Shown piece after piece: positions 11,771-22,141 of a stretch of DNA of 64,000 nucleotides. The notes below the pieces were generated by a model. It did no database searches and had not been told where the DNA came from. It worked only from the letters and a program-made list of their open reading frames with translations. Position numbers and translations under genes: made by a program. The DNA is from Boletus sp. NGJ. Lineage: Eukaryota > Basidiomycota > Agaricomycetes > Boletales > Boletaceae. The stretch lies in assembly GCA_019096195.1 (NCBI GenBank), contig JAGTXK010000136.1, forward strand, positions 124,001 through 188,000, in the 5' to 3' direction. Position 1 is the stretch's first letter; each line of letters begins with the position of its first letter.

Positions 11771-11825
11771 TGGGAATCACCGGAATGAGCGGTAATTTGG
11801 AGTCAATTGCGTTGCATTTCCCATT

Positions 11826-12828
11826 CTGGGTAATGCCGCCCCTAAGGCAAAGTCTGGTGATCACTTAGACGGAGCGCTGGTCAACGATTTCCATCTTATC
11901 CAATAACACCACCATGAATCCTGCGGACCCCAGTACGTTAAGGTTCGAGTATCTTCTTTCTCGATCCTTTGTCGCCGGCGAACGCTCGTTCCTTTTCACA
12001 GCCAGACATATGGGAACATACCTGGTGTCCCAATCTTCACCGAGTGGGATAAGCGGTAGGCACCACCGCCATATTCATCTTAATCACTCGATCTCACGAC
12101 GAACCAACAGCGCGGATTGCTCGCAATCTGCGGTTCACCGGCCAATTACAGCTGGTATATTTGGAAGTAGCAAAACAGGGGCTTACTCTGTCGCTTTGTC
12201 CAACCTTTACAGAGACGACGAAGATGAGGGTGATGTCATGTATAAATATTTGCCGAGATGCTGTTCTGTATCTGACTCTCAATAGTATCTATACTGGTTC
12301 AGGTGGAAAGGAGCGATGGAACAAAACCGACGACCCAAAACGTGTATGTCACTTAATATCTGTACGGACTTACTGCGCTGTTGACACCATGTCCATTCTT
12401 TTAGCCTCGTTTCGCCCCTCAGATAGCGGATCAACAGTGGGACAAGTATCCAAACACCACATTGATGGTAAGGTGATTCATTGATTCATTTATTTCATTT
12501 ATTATTACTTCTCAGGCATCACTCAATACCGGAAACCCTGTGCGAGTGATTCGTTCGTACAAGTGCGACTCGATATATGCGCCTCCTCATGGGTACCGTT
12601 ACGATGGGCTGTACAAAGTGACTGAGGTGAGTTTGCATGTCTTTCCGAGTCTATTGCTGATCACTTCAATGTGATATCTCAGTGTTGGTCGGATAAAGGG
12701 TTGAGCGGACTAAAAATATGTCGCTGTCGATTAGAGGTGCGATGTCATCTATCTCTGTACATTACTAGCTGACGATTTCTTCTTTGCATTCAGCGCCTAC
12801 CTGGACAGCCCTCTATTCCAGTACGTCA
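11826..12828. repeat. SRA gene repeat unit 1
   Basis: Matches 14441-15452, including about 90 bases upstream of the start codon and all introns. The match breaks in the last exon just after the codons for PGQPSIP (near 12822). Divergence is visibly higher than between the two DUF6593 copies, so this duplication looks older. Confidence 0.8.
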
Positions 12829-12832
12829 GTGA
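11914..12832 (+). CDS. SRA-YDG domain protein 1
   Basis: Stand-alone SRA-YDG domain of about 170 residues; in UHRF1 and plant SUVH proteins this fold reads methylated cytosine in DNA. Eight exons: 11914-11936, 12002-12055, 12111-12239, 12286-12343, 12423-12467, 12516-12626, 12683-12736 and 12794-12832. All joins are in phase; only the first is uncertain, needing a GTTAAG donor. Landmarks in order are YGNIPGVPIFTEWDKR, SAVHRPITAGIFG, GAYSVALSNLYRDDEDEGD, IYTGSGG, TGNPVRVIRSYK, YAPPHGYRYDGLYKV and a tail GLSGLKICRCRLERLPGQPS. These match the family order, including the YDG-type HGYRYDGLY segment. It has no RING, PHD or SET domain, and it ends abruptly after RLPGQPSIPVRQ, unlike copy 2. It sits between a DUF6593 gene and a DPH2 fragment. 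Confidence 0.85.
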
Positions 12833-12942
12833 AGCAGGTTGTCTAATGTACCCTTGTAAATCAGTATGTTAAATACCCATATTGTGCCATTCCATCAGCT
12901 AGCCTAGCCCTTGGGCAGGTGCTCTCCCCTAGGCCAGTCTAC

Positions 12943-13172
12943 CATGAGTTTTACGAGGTCGAACGGACGGCAGAGATCATCCTCAAAGAGGGACTAAAAG
13001 GGGGTCAGACCATCCTCTCTATCATCCATACACCCGTTTCTCGATCGTTGAACGGTACATACAGGTGGCACTCCAATTCCAATTCCCAGACGAATTCCTG
13101 CGTGATGCTGTTCCTGTCTATTGGTTGCTCAAGCGGAACACAGGCGAAGGACACGACTTGTATGTTTTGGCG
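12943..13172 (+). pseudogene. DPH2 5' fragment
   Basis: About 230 bases matching 18185-18409 of the intact DPH2 gene. They cover the end of exon 1 ([12 protein letters not shown]), the whole first intron and most of exon 2 (up to the codons for VLA). The first intron is retained as sequence and there are small insertions, including a duplicated CCAATT unit. It has no own start or 3' exons, so it cannot encode a Dph2 protein. This is a truncated segmental copy. Confidence 0.85.
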
Positions 13173-13265
13173 TTTCGAGGTGCGTGTGCAAGATGGAACT
13201 TGCTATGAGGAGAATATTTACATAACCCTTTAAGGCTGGGAACGACAATAGAATTGACAGCACAA
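13173..13265. repeat. Short block shared with 21260-21345
   Basis: Immediately after the DPH2 fragment, about 90 bases resemble sequence 1.1 kb beyond the intact DPH2 gene. In copy A, DPH2 exon 2 is therefore fused directly to distal flank, as expected if about 2.9 kb was deleted from a duplicated block. Confidence 0.7.
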
Positions 13266-13269
13266 GGCG

Positions 13270-13771
13270 TCAAGTCTTGTACGAATGGTACCGGTGCGTC
13301 CTATGAGGAATGATGGTCTCGCCCAACACCTCGTGAACACAGACAAACTTGTCTTCAATCACATCACAGGACCAGCCTTGAAACTCTTGACAATTGCTGG
13401 GTTGCCCATTCCTACAGCTCAAGACGAGCGACAAGGGGCAACAATGTTTTCCTCCGAAGATACCGGCTGTAATGTATGAGGTCCAGACGGACCCGAAGCC
13501 CGTCGCCAGATAAGTTCGATGATCCACTGTGCCTAGGAACTTGACTGCGCGAGTGATGGAGGCTACATCATGTTGTCGAGTCGGATTCGGAGGGGATAAA
13601 TCCTGTTGTGGCGGCATGGACGCGGTGGGGGTGGAAAGGCTGGCCATTGGACCTATGATACTTAGCGAGAAATATAATGTGTAGTAGGAGTGGTAGGTAC
13701 GAATAGGATAAGGTGATTCCCACGATTAGGACTGAGTTCGCACGAGCGAGATGTGAGGGAACGAAGGGCAC
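13270..13771 (-). CDS. Possible small protein, uncertain
   Basis: Two overlapping minus-strand frames. The upstream one starts at 13771 and encodes a hydrophobic stretch, ITLSYSYLPLLLHIIFLA. The downstream one (13647-13270) is Cys-rich (KHCCPLSLVLSC, then NCQEFQGWSCDVIEDKFVC) and could be a small secreted or membrane protein. No splice pair joins them cleanly: the only candidate intron would be about 22 bases. I do not recognise a family. It may be chance open frame in duplicated DNA. Confidence 0.2.
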
Positions 13772-14440
13772 AGAACTCTTATTGGCCCCTCTGGTAGCCT
13801 CTGTACTTATACTAGGGTACTCTATCGCTTTTGTAAGCTATTCACTCGTCTGTGATCTGAGGCTATAGGCCCTCGATATTTTGTTGTTGTACTCCTCTCC
13901 GCCATACTGTATATTCGGCCGGATGTAGCTTGTACCCCATATTTGGTATATCGCTTACTTAAGCTCAACATAACGGATACGCAAGGCCTAGTCAAAAGTG
14001 ATAACTTGAAACATGCTATCGTGAACAAATTCATGAGAGGAAATTCGTGAGTTCAACAGTACAATGTCAACGTTCGCCGCAGTGTGCATGACAAAAAATT
14101 GACAGTTTCTGACGGACAGGGGATTGAACGTTGATGGATTGAGAATTGAGCATATTCTTTCCCTCTTGAAAACCACTGCGTGTGCACCTCTTCAACCTCG
14201 TGAGATGGGAAACGGTTTATGTGGGTATGGAGTGCCTTCCTATGCACGGTTCCCCCTAACCCATCGAATGTGGATGGCAGCTACGATGGCGATCGCAAAA
14301 TGTTGGTTGCGGTGCTAAGGGCAGCGGCGAGACCGGTGAGCTTGGGATCCATACATAGGGGTACTAATCTCTTTCAAGTTTCCCACTAGAGGAAGCGCCG
14401 CCAGTGGGTCTGGCTGTTTACAATTCTGCCAGTGGTTACT
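13772..14440. other. Gene-poor stretch
   Basis: No coding frame with recognisable features on either strand. It lies between the rearranged copy A block and SRA repeat unit 2. Confidence 0.5.
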
Positions 14441-15452
14441 AATGCCTCCCCTAAGGCAAAGTAGTCTGGTGACCAGCCATTAGACGGGCTGATCACCACG
14501 AGGCGAGTATACCACGATTTCCATCTTACCCAATAACCACCACCATGGATGACCACCATCGTACGTCACGGTTAAGGTTCGAGTATCTTCTTCTCGATCC
14601 TTTGTCGCTGGCGAAACCTCGTTCCTTTTCACAGCCAGACATATCTGGTGTCCCAATCTTCACCAAATGGGATAAGCGGTAGGCACCACCGGCATACTAC
14701 TCATCTTAATCACTCGATCTCACGACGAACCAACAGCGCGGATTGCTCGCAATCTGCGGTTCACCAGCCAATTAGAGCTGGTATATCTTATGGACATACC
14801 GCAACCGGGGCTTGCTCTGTCGCTTTGTCCGACCTTTACAGGGACGGCGAAGATGAGGGTGATGTCATGTATGAATATTTGTCGAGATGCTGATCTGTAT
14901 CTGATTCTCAACAGTATCTATACTGCCGTAGGTGGAAGGCAACGATGGCACAAGATCGACGGCCAAAAACGTGTATGTCGCTGTAGCATCTGACACGAAT
15001 TTACTGCGCTGTTGACACCATGTCCAGCCTCGTGTCCTTCCTCAGATAGTGGATCAATCGTGGGGCGAGTATCCAAACACCATATTGAGAGTAAGGTGAT
15101 TCATTGATTCAATTCTTTCATTTATTATTACTTCTCAGGCATCACTCAATACCGGGAACCCTGTGCGAGTGATTCGTTCGTACAAGTGCGACTCGATATA
15201 TGCGCCTCCTCATGGCTACCGTTACGATGGGCTGTACAAAGTGACTGAGGTGAGTTTGCATGTCTTTCCGAGTCTATTGCTGATCACTTCAATGTGATAT
15301 CTCAGTATTGGACAGATAAAGGGTTGAGCGGACTAAAAATATGTCGCTACCGATTAGACGTGCGATGTTATCTATCCCTGTACATTACTAGCTGACGATT
15401 TCTTCCTTTCATTCAGCGCCTACCTGGTCAGCCCCCTATTCCAGTCAACTTG
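14441..15452. repeat. SRA gene repeat unit 2
   Basis: Partner of 11826-12828; see that entry. Relative to unit 1 there is a 10-base deletion in exon 2 and several small insertions upstream of the start codon. Confidence 0.8.
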
Positions 15453-15539
15453 GAGCCTGAGTCAGAGGATGGATCGGATTCAGTTGAGTTTGGTCGGGGT
15501 GATAGTAATAGTGACGATGCGTCTTCTGCGCTGGAGTGA
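14545..15539 (+). CDS. SRA-YDG domain protein 2
   Basis: Paralogue of the gene at 11914 with the same eight-exon plan. Landmarks are SGVPIFTKWDKR, SAVHQPIRAG, CSVALSDLYRDGEDEGD, IYTAVGG, NPVRVIRSYK, YAPPHGYRYDGLYKV and RLPGQPPIPV. A 10-base deletion in exon 2 removes part of the YGNIPG block. The frame can still be kept by using a GTACGT donor after ATGGATGACCACCATC and an acceptor four bases further in, so the gene may still be expressed. Unlike copy 1 the last exon runs on into an acidic tail (NLEPESEDGSDSVEF, then DDASSALE) before the stop at 15537. That tail may be the ancestral end. Substitutions at otherwise conserved positions (for example GSGG to AVGG) suggest relaxed constraint. Confidence 0.7.
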
Positions 15540-16290
15540 ATCAACGGAAAGGTTCCTCAAACTTGAAATGCATTTATCAGCTCTATAAGAAGTGGGCTTG
15601 CGTGGGCCGAGGGTGAAATACGACGAGTGTCAGTGGTTAGCGCTCAGAGGTGTACAGTATCTGACTCGGATACTGGTATCATGATTGAATATTGGGCTCC
15701 CATTCTGGATTCTGGTCGATGAGGATTCCAAATTGTGTTCACAGACGTCCACAGACGCAAGAGGAGTCAAGATGTCGAAGATATCGTCGAAAGCTGTTCC
15801 GACCGATACTAGTAGCACGTTCTGTGAATGTCGCTCGGTATTTTTGGTCCTCTGAGCCTGCTCGTCATATGTTTGATACCCATCGGCGAACAGAAAATGG
15901 TTAACTCACTGCATCGAACACGTTCTCCACAGATACCGCATGCCAGTGGTGGCTGGGGGGAATGCTTCCACTCATCCGAGGTTGGCTAGTGGGCTTTTCG
16001 CCTAGCCAGGGCCTGAGGTGGGTCAAAGGAATATGAACTAGACGATAACCGAGTCACACAATAAGAAGCCTGGCTTTTGCTGCACGGCCGTTGTAAATCA
16101 GTGCACTTCGCCTTGTTTTGAGTCGGTACAAGCCTGACAAGATCGTGCGGCTACAAGGGGATCTGGAATGACGGGTGAGATCGATGGTAAAATCACCCTA
16201 TATTACAGTCAAACCCTCTATGTTACCAGTAAATTAATGCTAATTTACCAGGTGAGCAGGGCGAGGATCCTATTTTACCGTGCACTAGTG
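15540..16290. other. Gene-poor stretch
   Basis: No gene recognised. It lies between SRA repeat unit 2 and the block shared with the promoter of the gene at 22142. Confidence 0.5.
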
Positions 16291-16295
16291 TCCAC

Positions 16296-16500
16296 GTACC
16301 CTGCTGTGCCGGGTCCCTCCCTGTAGGCATTCCCTCGCCCATCCCAGGCCGCAAGTGCGGCAGCTTATCAATGTTGCCAAAGCTGATATGCCCAACTTTG
16401 ATCCAGGCCGAAGCGTCGCAGGTCGTAATGGATATATGGATCACATGCGCCCCACAGAGCCCACCGTGATCTCCGCACCATATTCTTATCCACCGACATT
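16296..16500. repeat. Copy of upstream region of the 22142 gene
   Basis: Resembles 21786-22080. Shared stretches include one around CTGCTGTGCCGGG and one around GGCCGAAGCGTCGCAG followed by CTCGTAATGGATATA-like sequence. The two copies form direct repeats about 5.5 kb apart that bracket DUF6593 copy B and DPH2. Confidence 0.75.
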
Positions 16501-16514
16501 GGATGGGCAGGTAC

Positions 16515-17975
16515 TTGTTAGAGAAAGAGAACAGGAACAGGAACATGGAAAGCATGGAGAGGGAAAGGAGGCTGACCCAGAGAGACTGCTTGGTGTCAGC
16601 CTATTGGGGATACCTGGCTGGTTGAAACCGACTTGAAGGGGCTGAAACACTGAGCGGACGAAACAGACCACAGTGTGTGAGCGAGATGATATATCGTGTC
16701 TACGATTTGCTAGACACACTGTTCGAGCACAGAATGCCAACATGAGTAAGTGTTGGAAGGAATGTGAATAGAGTGGATCCAGCTTACACTGCCAGTATGA
16801 TCCAGGGTGTCAGTCCAGATCAATATCTAGCGCGTCCATGGAGTTGATGGACAGTGAATTTCTTACTCGGGTCCTCCCCAATCAACAACCCCGTTTCGCA
16901 CCTTCCGGTAGCATGTGGGACGTACCGGACATCCAGTTCTATGTTGCATCATGACCACAACGGTAGCCCTGAATCTTGTTCCATCGGTTCTTGCTCGTAC
17001 AAGGTGTATACGTGCATCTACGGTGAAAGTATAACAACAGTCTGCGTCTTCATATGTCCGCAGCAGTGAGTAGAGATTCACGGAACAGTGTGCGTCAGTC
17101 TCACAAGTGTGCTATGGTCCTGTATTCTGATTATCCTTGTCCATACGGATTTTCTCCACGTACACGAAGGTGAGAACAATGAGGTCGAGCATGCACTCCA
17201 TGTCCGGATTCACCTCTAGGCGAGGCTTTCGGTTGATTCCCAGGAAAGGTCTGTGGTATCGAGCAACCTCGGTTCGCGGCCGATCGTCTCGCGATAGCTA
17301 CACAAGGAGTCTAGTGAATCGGCGCTGGATCAACCGTCGGATGGTCGGTGTATACGCACCACTGCGTCATTTAACAGCATGTCCCACCTATACGGGCAAC
17401 CATCCGGCCCAGTAAACGTTCGCTTCCTATATAGAATCATGAGACCGAAAAAAAAATCGACGAAGAACAATCCACGAACCGTCCCAATATCCCATGCGAA
17501 GGAAGGAACTCGTTGGATTGCATATCCTGCCCATTGAGGCGAAACGTCGACGATCCAATTAGATGCCATTCTATCTCGCCAATCACGTCGAACTGGTCAC
17601 GCATGTCCATGGGATCGTCGTTTGCCTTGATCTTGTGGAGCGTTGTTGTCCCCATGCTGATGTAGTATGGATGGGTCGTTTTGTACAACACCTGACCGCT
17701 TTCATTGGTGAAGATGGTATTGCGCACAGATTTGGTGGAAAGTGTGAGATGCACCATTGGGTAGCTGAGAGACTATAAGAGGTTGCCTGGAACTACAGCA
17801 CATTATTTAGGATTAGAAAATAAGTGAATGGAACTCACCTCGCCCACTCCATAAGATGGGTGGAAACGACTGAGGTGCTTCTAAACGTTGTGAAGGTTAT
17901 TATAATATACAGAACCATGGGCGGTATACTCGTACCTTACTACATTGCTGCGGAGTCGGAGCCAGGAGAGCCAAG
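16515..17975. repeat. Segmental duplication, copy B
   Basis: Partner of 10505-11770. Contains DUF6593 copy B and runs directly into the promoter of the intact DPH2 gene, so this is likely the parent arrangement. Confidence 0.9.
17112..17757 (-). CDS. DUF6593 protein, copy B
   Basis: Near-identical twin of the gene at 10906. Exons are 17757-17480, 17426-17360 and 17297-17112; spliced length is the same, 176 residues. The coding differences seen are few, for example one changed base in the segment for FLGIHRKPR. Intron 1 is 53 bases here because the T run is one base shorter, so an unspliced message would shift frame, whereas copy A stays open. All splice sites (GTTCGT, GTGCGT donors) are the same in both copies. 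The family blocks (VRNTIFTNESGQVLY, TFTGPDGCPYRW, DLIVLTFVYVE) are intact. It is divergent from DPH2, with about 310 bases between starts. Function unknown. Confidence 0.75.
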
Positions 17976-18068
17976 ACAATGTCGACCTTATCATAGGAAT
18001 GAGCGGTATTCGTAGGAGTTCCATAACAAGCATGTTCGGGTCAACGTACGTGAGTCCGCCAACTTGCA

Positions 18069-20158
18069 ATGTCCCAACAACTACCTCCCTCTGCATTCAC
18101 TGCTTCCGGCGAAGAGGTGATTACGCGCTCGATTGACATCACGTCCACCGTGTCCGCACAGCGCCCGGATTCCTCGAGCGTCAATGAATTTTACGAGGTC
18201 GAACGGACGGCAGAGATCATCCTTAAGGGGGACTACAAGCGGGTCAGATCACCCTCTCCTTCATCCACACACCCGTTTCCCGATCGTTGAATGGTACATA
18301 CAGGTAGCACTCCAATTCCCAGACGAACTCCTGCGTGATGCTGTTTCTGTCTATCGCTTGCTCAAGCGGAACGTGGGGAATGGACACGACGTGTACGTTT
18401 TGGCGGACACGTCTTACGGCAAGTGAGACACGTCCCATTTTGCGACTAGCTCCGCACTCAAAAAATGCATACAAACGTAGTTGCTGCGTCGATGAGGTCG
18501 CTGCCCAGCACGTTGATGCCGACTTGATGGTTCACTATGGCCATGCGTGCATGAGCAAGTAAGTTCTACTTCCTATCCTCCAATCCAGTGTTGACGAGGC
18601 TGGAATAGAACGTCTAGGCTACCCGTCGTCTACATCTTTGGTCGTAAGCCGATTGATGTCGAGGATTGTGTCCAGGAACTGAGCAAGCTCCTCACGAGCG
18701 TTCCCGACGCAGGTGAAATGACGACAAAGTCTGTTCTTGTCCGACACGACGTTGGGTATGCATATCGAGTAGGCAAGTTTCAGGTTACCCTTTGTCCCTC
18801 CTGAAGGTGTGCGATGAACTTTATAGCGGAGGTTGTGGGACAACTTCGAGACAAAACCGGCTTATCCATCTTGTACCATGAGGTACCGACTTGGGTCGAA
18901 CCAGCCCCGGCACTACCCCCTTTGACGCCTGACAATGAAGCCAAAACATCTACATCGTCGGATAGCGACTCCAGAAACGACGAGGCCCCGACCTCTATCA
19001 TATACATCGGTGAAGAAAGCCTCACCCTCACAAACCTGCTGATGACGCATTCCTCAAGTCGTGTGAGTCTAATTGGTTGATAGTGTTGATACTAGCTGAT
19101 GCATGTGATTGACAGGTTTACTCGTACAATCCGATCACGAAATCCTCGCGAGTAGAGTCGGAACGCACGAACAGACTGCTCATGCGACGTTTTACTGCTG
19201 TTCAGAAAGCGCGCGATGCCGACGTGTTTGGTATCCTCGTGGGTACGCTTGGTGTTGGTCAGTGCTTGTATCCCATGACCGCCTCTTCTTGCTTGACGAA
19301 CACTCGATAGCATCTTATTTACCTCTCATATCCCATCTTCGCAAAATTCTTGCAAAAGCACAAAAGAAAAGCTACACGATCAGCGTCGGCAAGCTGAACC
19401 CCGCAAAACTGGGGAACTTTATGGAGATCGAGTGCTTTGTTTTGGCGGCCTGTCCGGAAAACAGTGTCATCGAGTCGAAAGTACGTTTGTCAGTTGACCA
19501 ATCACATCGTTTTGCCCCAAAGTTGCCAAACAGGAATTTTATCGACCAATCGTCACGCCATACGAATTGGAAGTCGCGCTTCAAGCTGAGGGTACATGGA
19601 GTGGCCGCTATGTGCTAGATTTTGGGCGACTGCTCGCCGAATATGGTTGTTGGTATCCTTACCCCCGATGGACATATGTTCTGACCCTGATCACTTTGGG
19701 AAGCTGGAAACAAAACGTCGAACGAAGAAGAAGACCCAGATCCGGACCAACCAACATTCTCACTTGTTACCGGAAAATACCGCCACGCCAGGCGCTTCGG
19801 TGGTAAGATACCAATACTCCTGAATACATGGTCTCCAATGTCATTTACCCGCAGCCCCTGAAACCTCTGACGACGGCGACACATCGCCGAACGCAGTGGT
19901 TCTCCGGAACCAAGATGGGGCGATGACAGTACTCCAGGAGAGTGCCGCAGGTACGTGTTGTGGCGCACAAAGCAATGGCTTGCTTTGATCCGATCTCACA
20001 TGCATTGTCTGACAGCACTGTACCTGCAAACCCGATCTTTCCGGGGTTTGGAAGCGAGAGTGGGCGAGGATGCGCCGAGCATACTGGAACAAGGTCGTAG
20101 TGGCATTGCTCGCGGATACATGGATGATCACCCGACCATCGACGAGTCCGGTACTTGA
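18069..20158 (+). CDS. DPH2: Diphthamide biosynthesis protein 2
   Basis: Partner of Dph1 in the iron-sulfur enzyme that transfers the 3-amino-3-carboxypropyl group from S-adenosylmethionine to a histidine of elongation factor 2, the first step of diphthamide synthesis in the cytosol. Eleven exons join in phase (18069-18242, 18304-18422, 18481-18558, 18609-18755, 18807-19062, 19116-19257, 19311-19480, 19534-19645, 19704-19802, 19855-19950, 20016-20158) for 453 residues. Motifs in order: [50 protein letters not shown] (with the conserved Cys pair), [74 protein letters not shown] and a C-terminal [11 protein letters not shown] then GRSGIARGY. The usual SYGSCCVDE reads SYGNCCVDE here. All exons look intact, so this is the functional copy; the fragment at 12943 derives from it or from a common parent. 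Confidence 0.93.
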
Positions 20159-21785
20159 TGCCAGTATGAATGAGCCAGCCATATTCGAAGTTGATCGATC
20201 GATCCTTCATTGTGATTTGCACGTTGTCTTCTCCCCCGGCCACAGTGTGTCTTGTTAACTCGTTCGCCCTACAAAGAACTTGAAAGCGTCGTCCCCTACA
20301 CGGCTTTTCGAGCTCGGCCGTTGTCAGGTGACCCGTTTCTACGAAGGACAAAGCATTGACTCAGTAACTGCCAAGTCTTCTATACACTGCGGGCCTTTGA
20401 AATGTCATAGGTGACTCTGGATGTCCATCAAAGGGCCATTGCCCGAGCGTGCCACTCTAGATAAGCTATGTCGCAAAGCTACTCGTCGGCTTATAATCAC
20501 CACCGTCATTGCACGATACCCAGGATTCAAAGCACTAAAGCCAGTACACCCACTGCCAGCATACTCGAGACCCAATGGCCAGTACGAACTCGACAGTAAA
20601 ACCTAACGCGTTCAACGAACTTCTTTATACACTCGTTCAATCCTTGAAGGAAGGCGTCGTGGCTGGGACGTTCACTAACTTGCAAGACCTTTTTGCTGGA
20701 CTCGAGCATCATGGCGTGAGCGACCCGGATTAGAAGGGCCGTCACAACGACAGAACCACTTGAGTACGTCGATACATGCGTGATCCTGCTGACATTCATC
20801 ACGACAAATGGCATGCAGATTTCCACTTTTGACCTCGCTCGCGCAGTTCCATCAAGAGGAAATGTGAGATGTTGGGTTCAGCGACCTCGGGGGGTGACGA
20901 ACAAAGATACAATAGCTTTATGCGGGATGGGTCCATGCATTTGAAAGGTTTCTTTTCGCTTTTATCTTTGCTGCGCCCTTTGCACTACCCTTGCTCAGAT
21001 CGGGAAGAGTATGCGATGGTTGGCTTGGTTAGTGACGATGAATCGACTTCGCCCAAACTTCAACGTGCGCGACTGCCTCCCACGTCAAGGAAGTGGCGAA
21101 TACTTGAAGCTGAGAAGCCAATGGCGTGTTAGAAAGGGAAGTGAATGGTACTCTTACTACGTGTGGTACGTGTGGGTCTCTCTTGATTGGATATCCTGCA
21201 CGATGTCCTTCATGAGAATATCGTTAGCTTGATGATGTTGGACTGCAAGGCAGAATACGTTTCGAGGTGCGTGTGCGAGATGGAGCTTGCTATGACGAGA
21301 ATGCATAGCCCGCTGGCCATGGGGACGACAATAGAATCCGACCGTGGCGGTACGAGAACAATGAAGGCTCGTTTGGGCCACGGTCCTGACCACGTCGAGG
21401 TCCGGCTGACTGACATAGCAACTCCAACTTAGAAGTGAAGGGTAAGTAGCTAGTATTGCATCGCCCGAATATAATACTTGAATTGCAACGTTGGCGGGGA
21501 ATTTTCTTTTCTTGGTTGATTCAGCGACGAGACAAAGAAATTTTGGTTGTTGTCAACTGTGACCTTGACTCGAAGTGACGTTCAATTGTGCTGTGTCACT
21601 AAGTAGCTCCAACTTCGTAACTTGGACCTGCTTGGACACACTGCCCATCTCCGAAGAGCTGTCGAATCTCATTGGTAACAGCCAATTCCTCACGAGTTCA
21701 GTTTTTGCCAGGTACAATATGAACCCGCTTGGACCCGAGGTTCATGGTCAAAGCAAGGCCAACGACTCGGCAGCTGCCATGATAC
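20159..21785. other. Unassigned stretch with weak open frames
   Basis: No gene recognised. A minus-strand frame at 20826-20527 contains SSKKVLQVSERPSHDAFLQ with an amphipathic look. A plus frame at about 20869-21132 encodes a charged C-terminal segment, SPKLQRARLPPTSRKW. Neither joins to other exons by eye. The sub-block 21260-21345 is shared with 13173-13265. Confidence 0.4.
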
Positions 21786-22080
21786 GCTCCTGCTGTGCCG
21801 GGACCCTTCCCGTAGGCATCTCCTCACCCACCCCAGATGCGGGCCAACCTCGGGACTATTGGCCCGCATTTGGGATGAGTCGAGACGGAGGACACAGCTG
21901 ATTATGAAACCGTCCAAGCGTTGTCATCAAAGCTGGCATGTCCAAGCGTCTCTCTGCTTTGACCCAGCTGTTATAGGCCGAAGCGTCGCAGCTCGTAATG
22001 GATATAAGGATCACATGCGCTCCACAGTGGACACTGTTCCACCACCCACGAAATCGAAACCGTTGATCTCTACACCATAC
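21786..22080. repeat. Upstream block of the 22142 gene, duplicated at 16296
   Basis: Partner of 16296-16500. It ends about 60 bases before the start codon of the coiled-coil gene and therefore probably carries promoter sequence. Confidence 0.75.
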
Positions 22081-22109
22081 TCTTAACCATCAACTCCAAC
22101 CTCATACTC

Positions 22110-22130
22110 TTACACACACACACACACATC
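22110..22130. repeat. CA dinucleotide repeat
   Basis: About nine CA units in the 5' leader just ahead of the start codon at 22142. Confidence 0.85.
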
Positions 22131-22141
22131 TACCCATCACC

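Noticed and set aside
14545-15539. SRA copy 2 as a pseudogene because of the 10-base deletion
   Set aside because: An alternative donor and an acceptor four bases downstream restore the frame, so decay is not proven.
17427-17479. Suspected frameshift in DUF6593 copy B at the A run
   Set aside because: The run lies inside an intron with intact GT and AG; both copies encode the same spliced protein.
10500-22100. Duplicated region as an LTR element, DNA transposon or giant mobile element
   Set aside because: No transposase, reverse transcriptase, integrase or terminal inverted repeats are visible; the repeats carry ordinary spliced genes.
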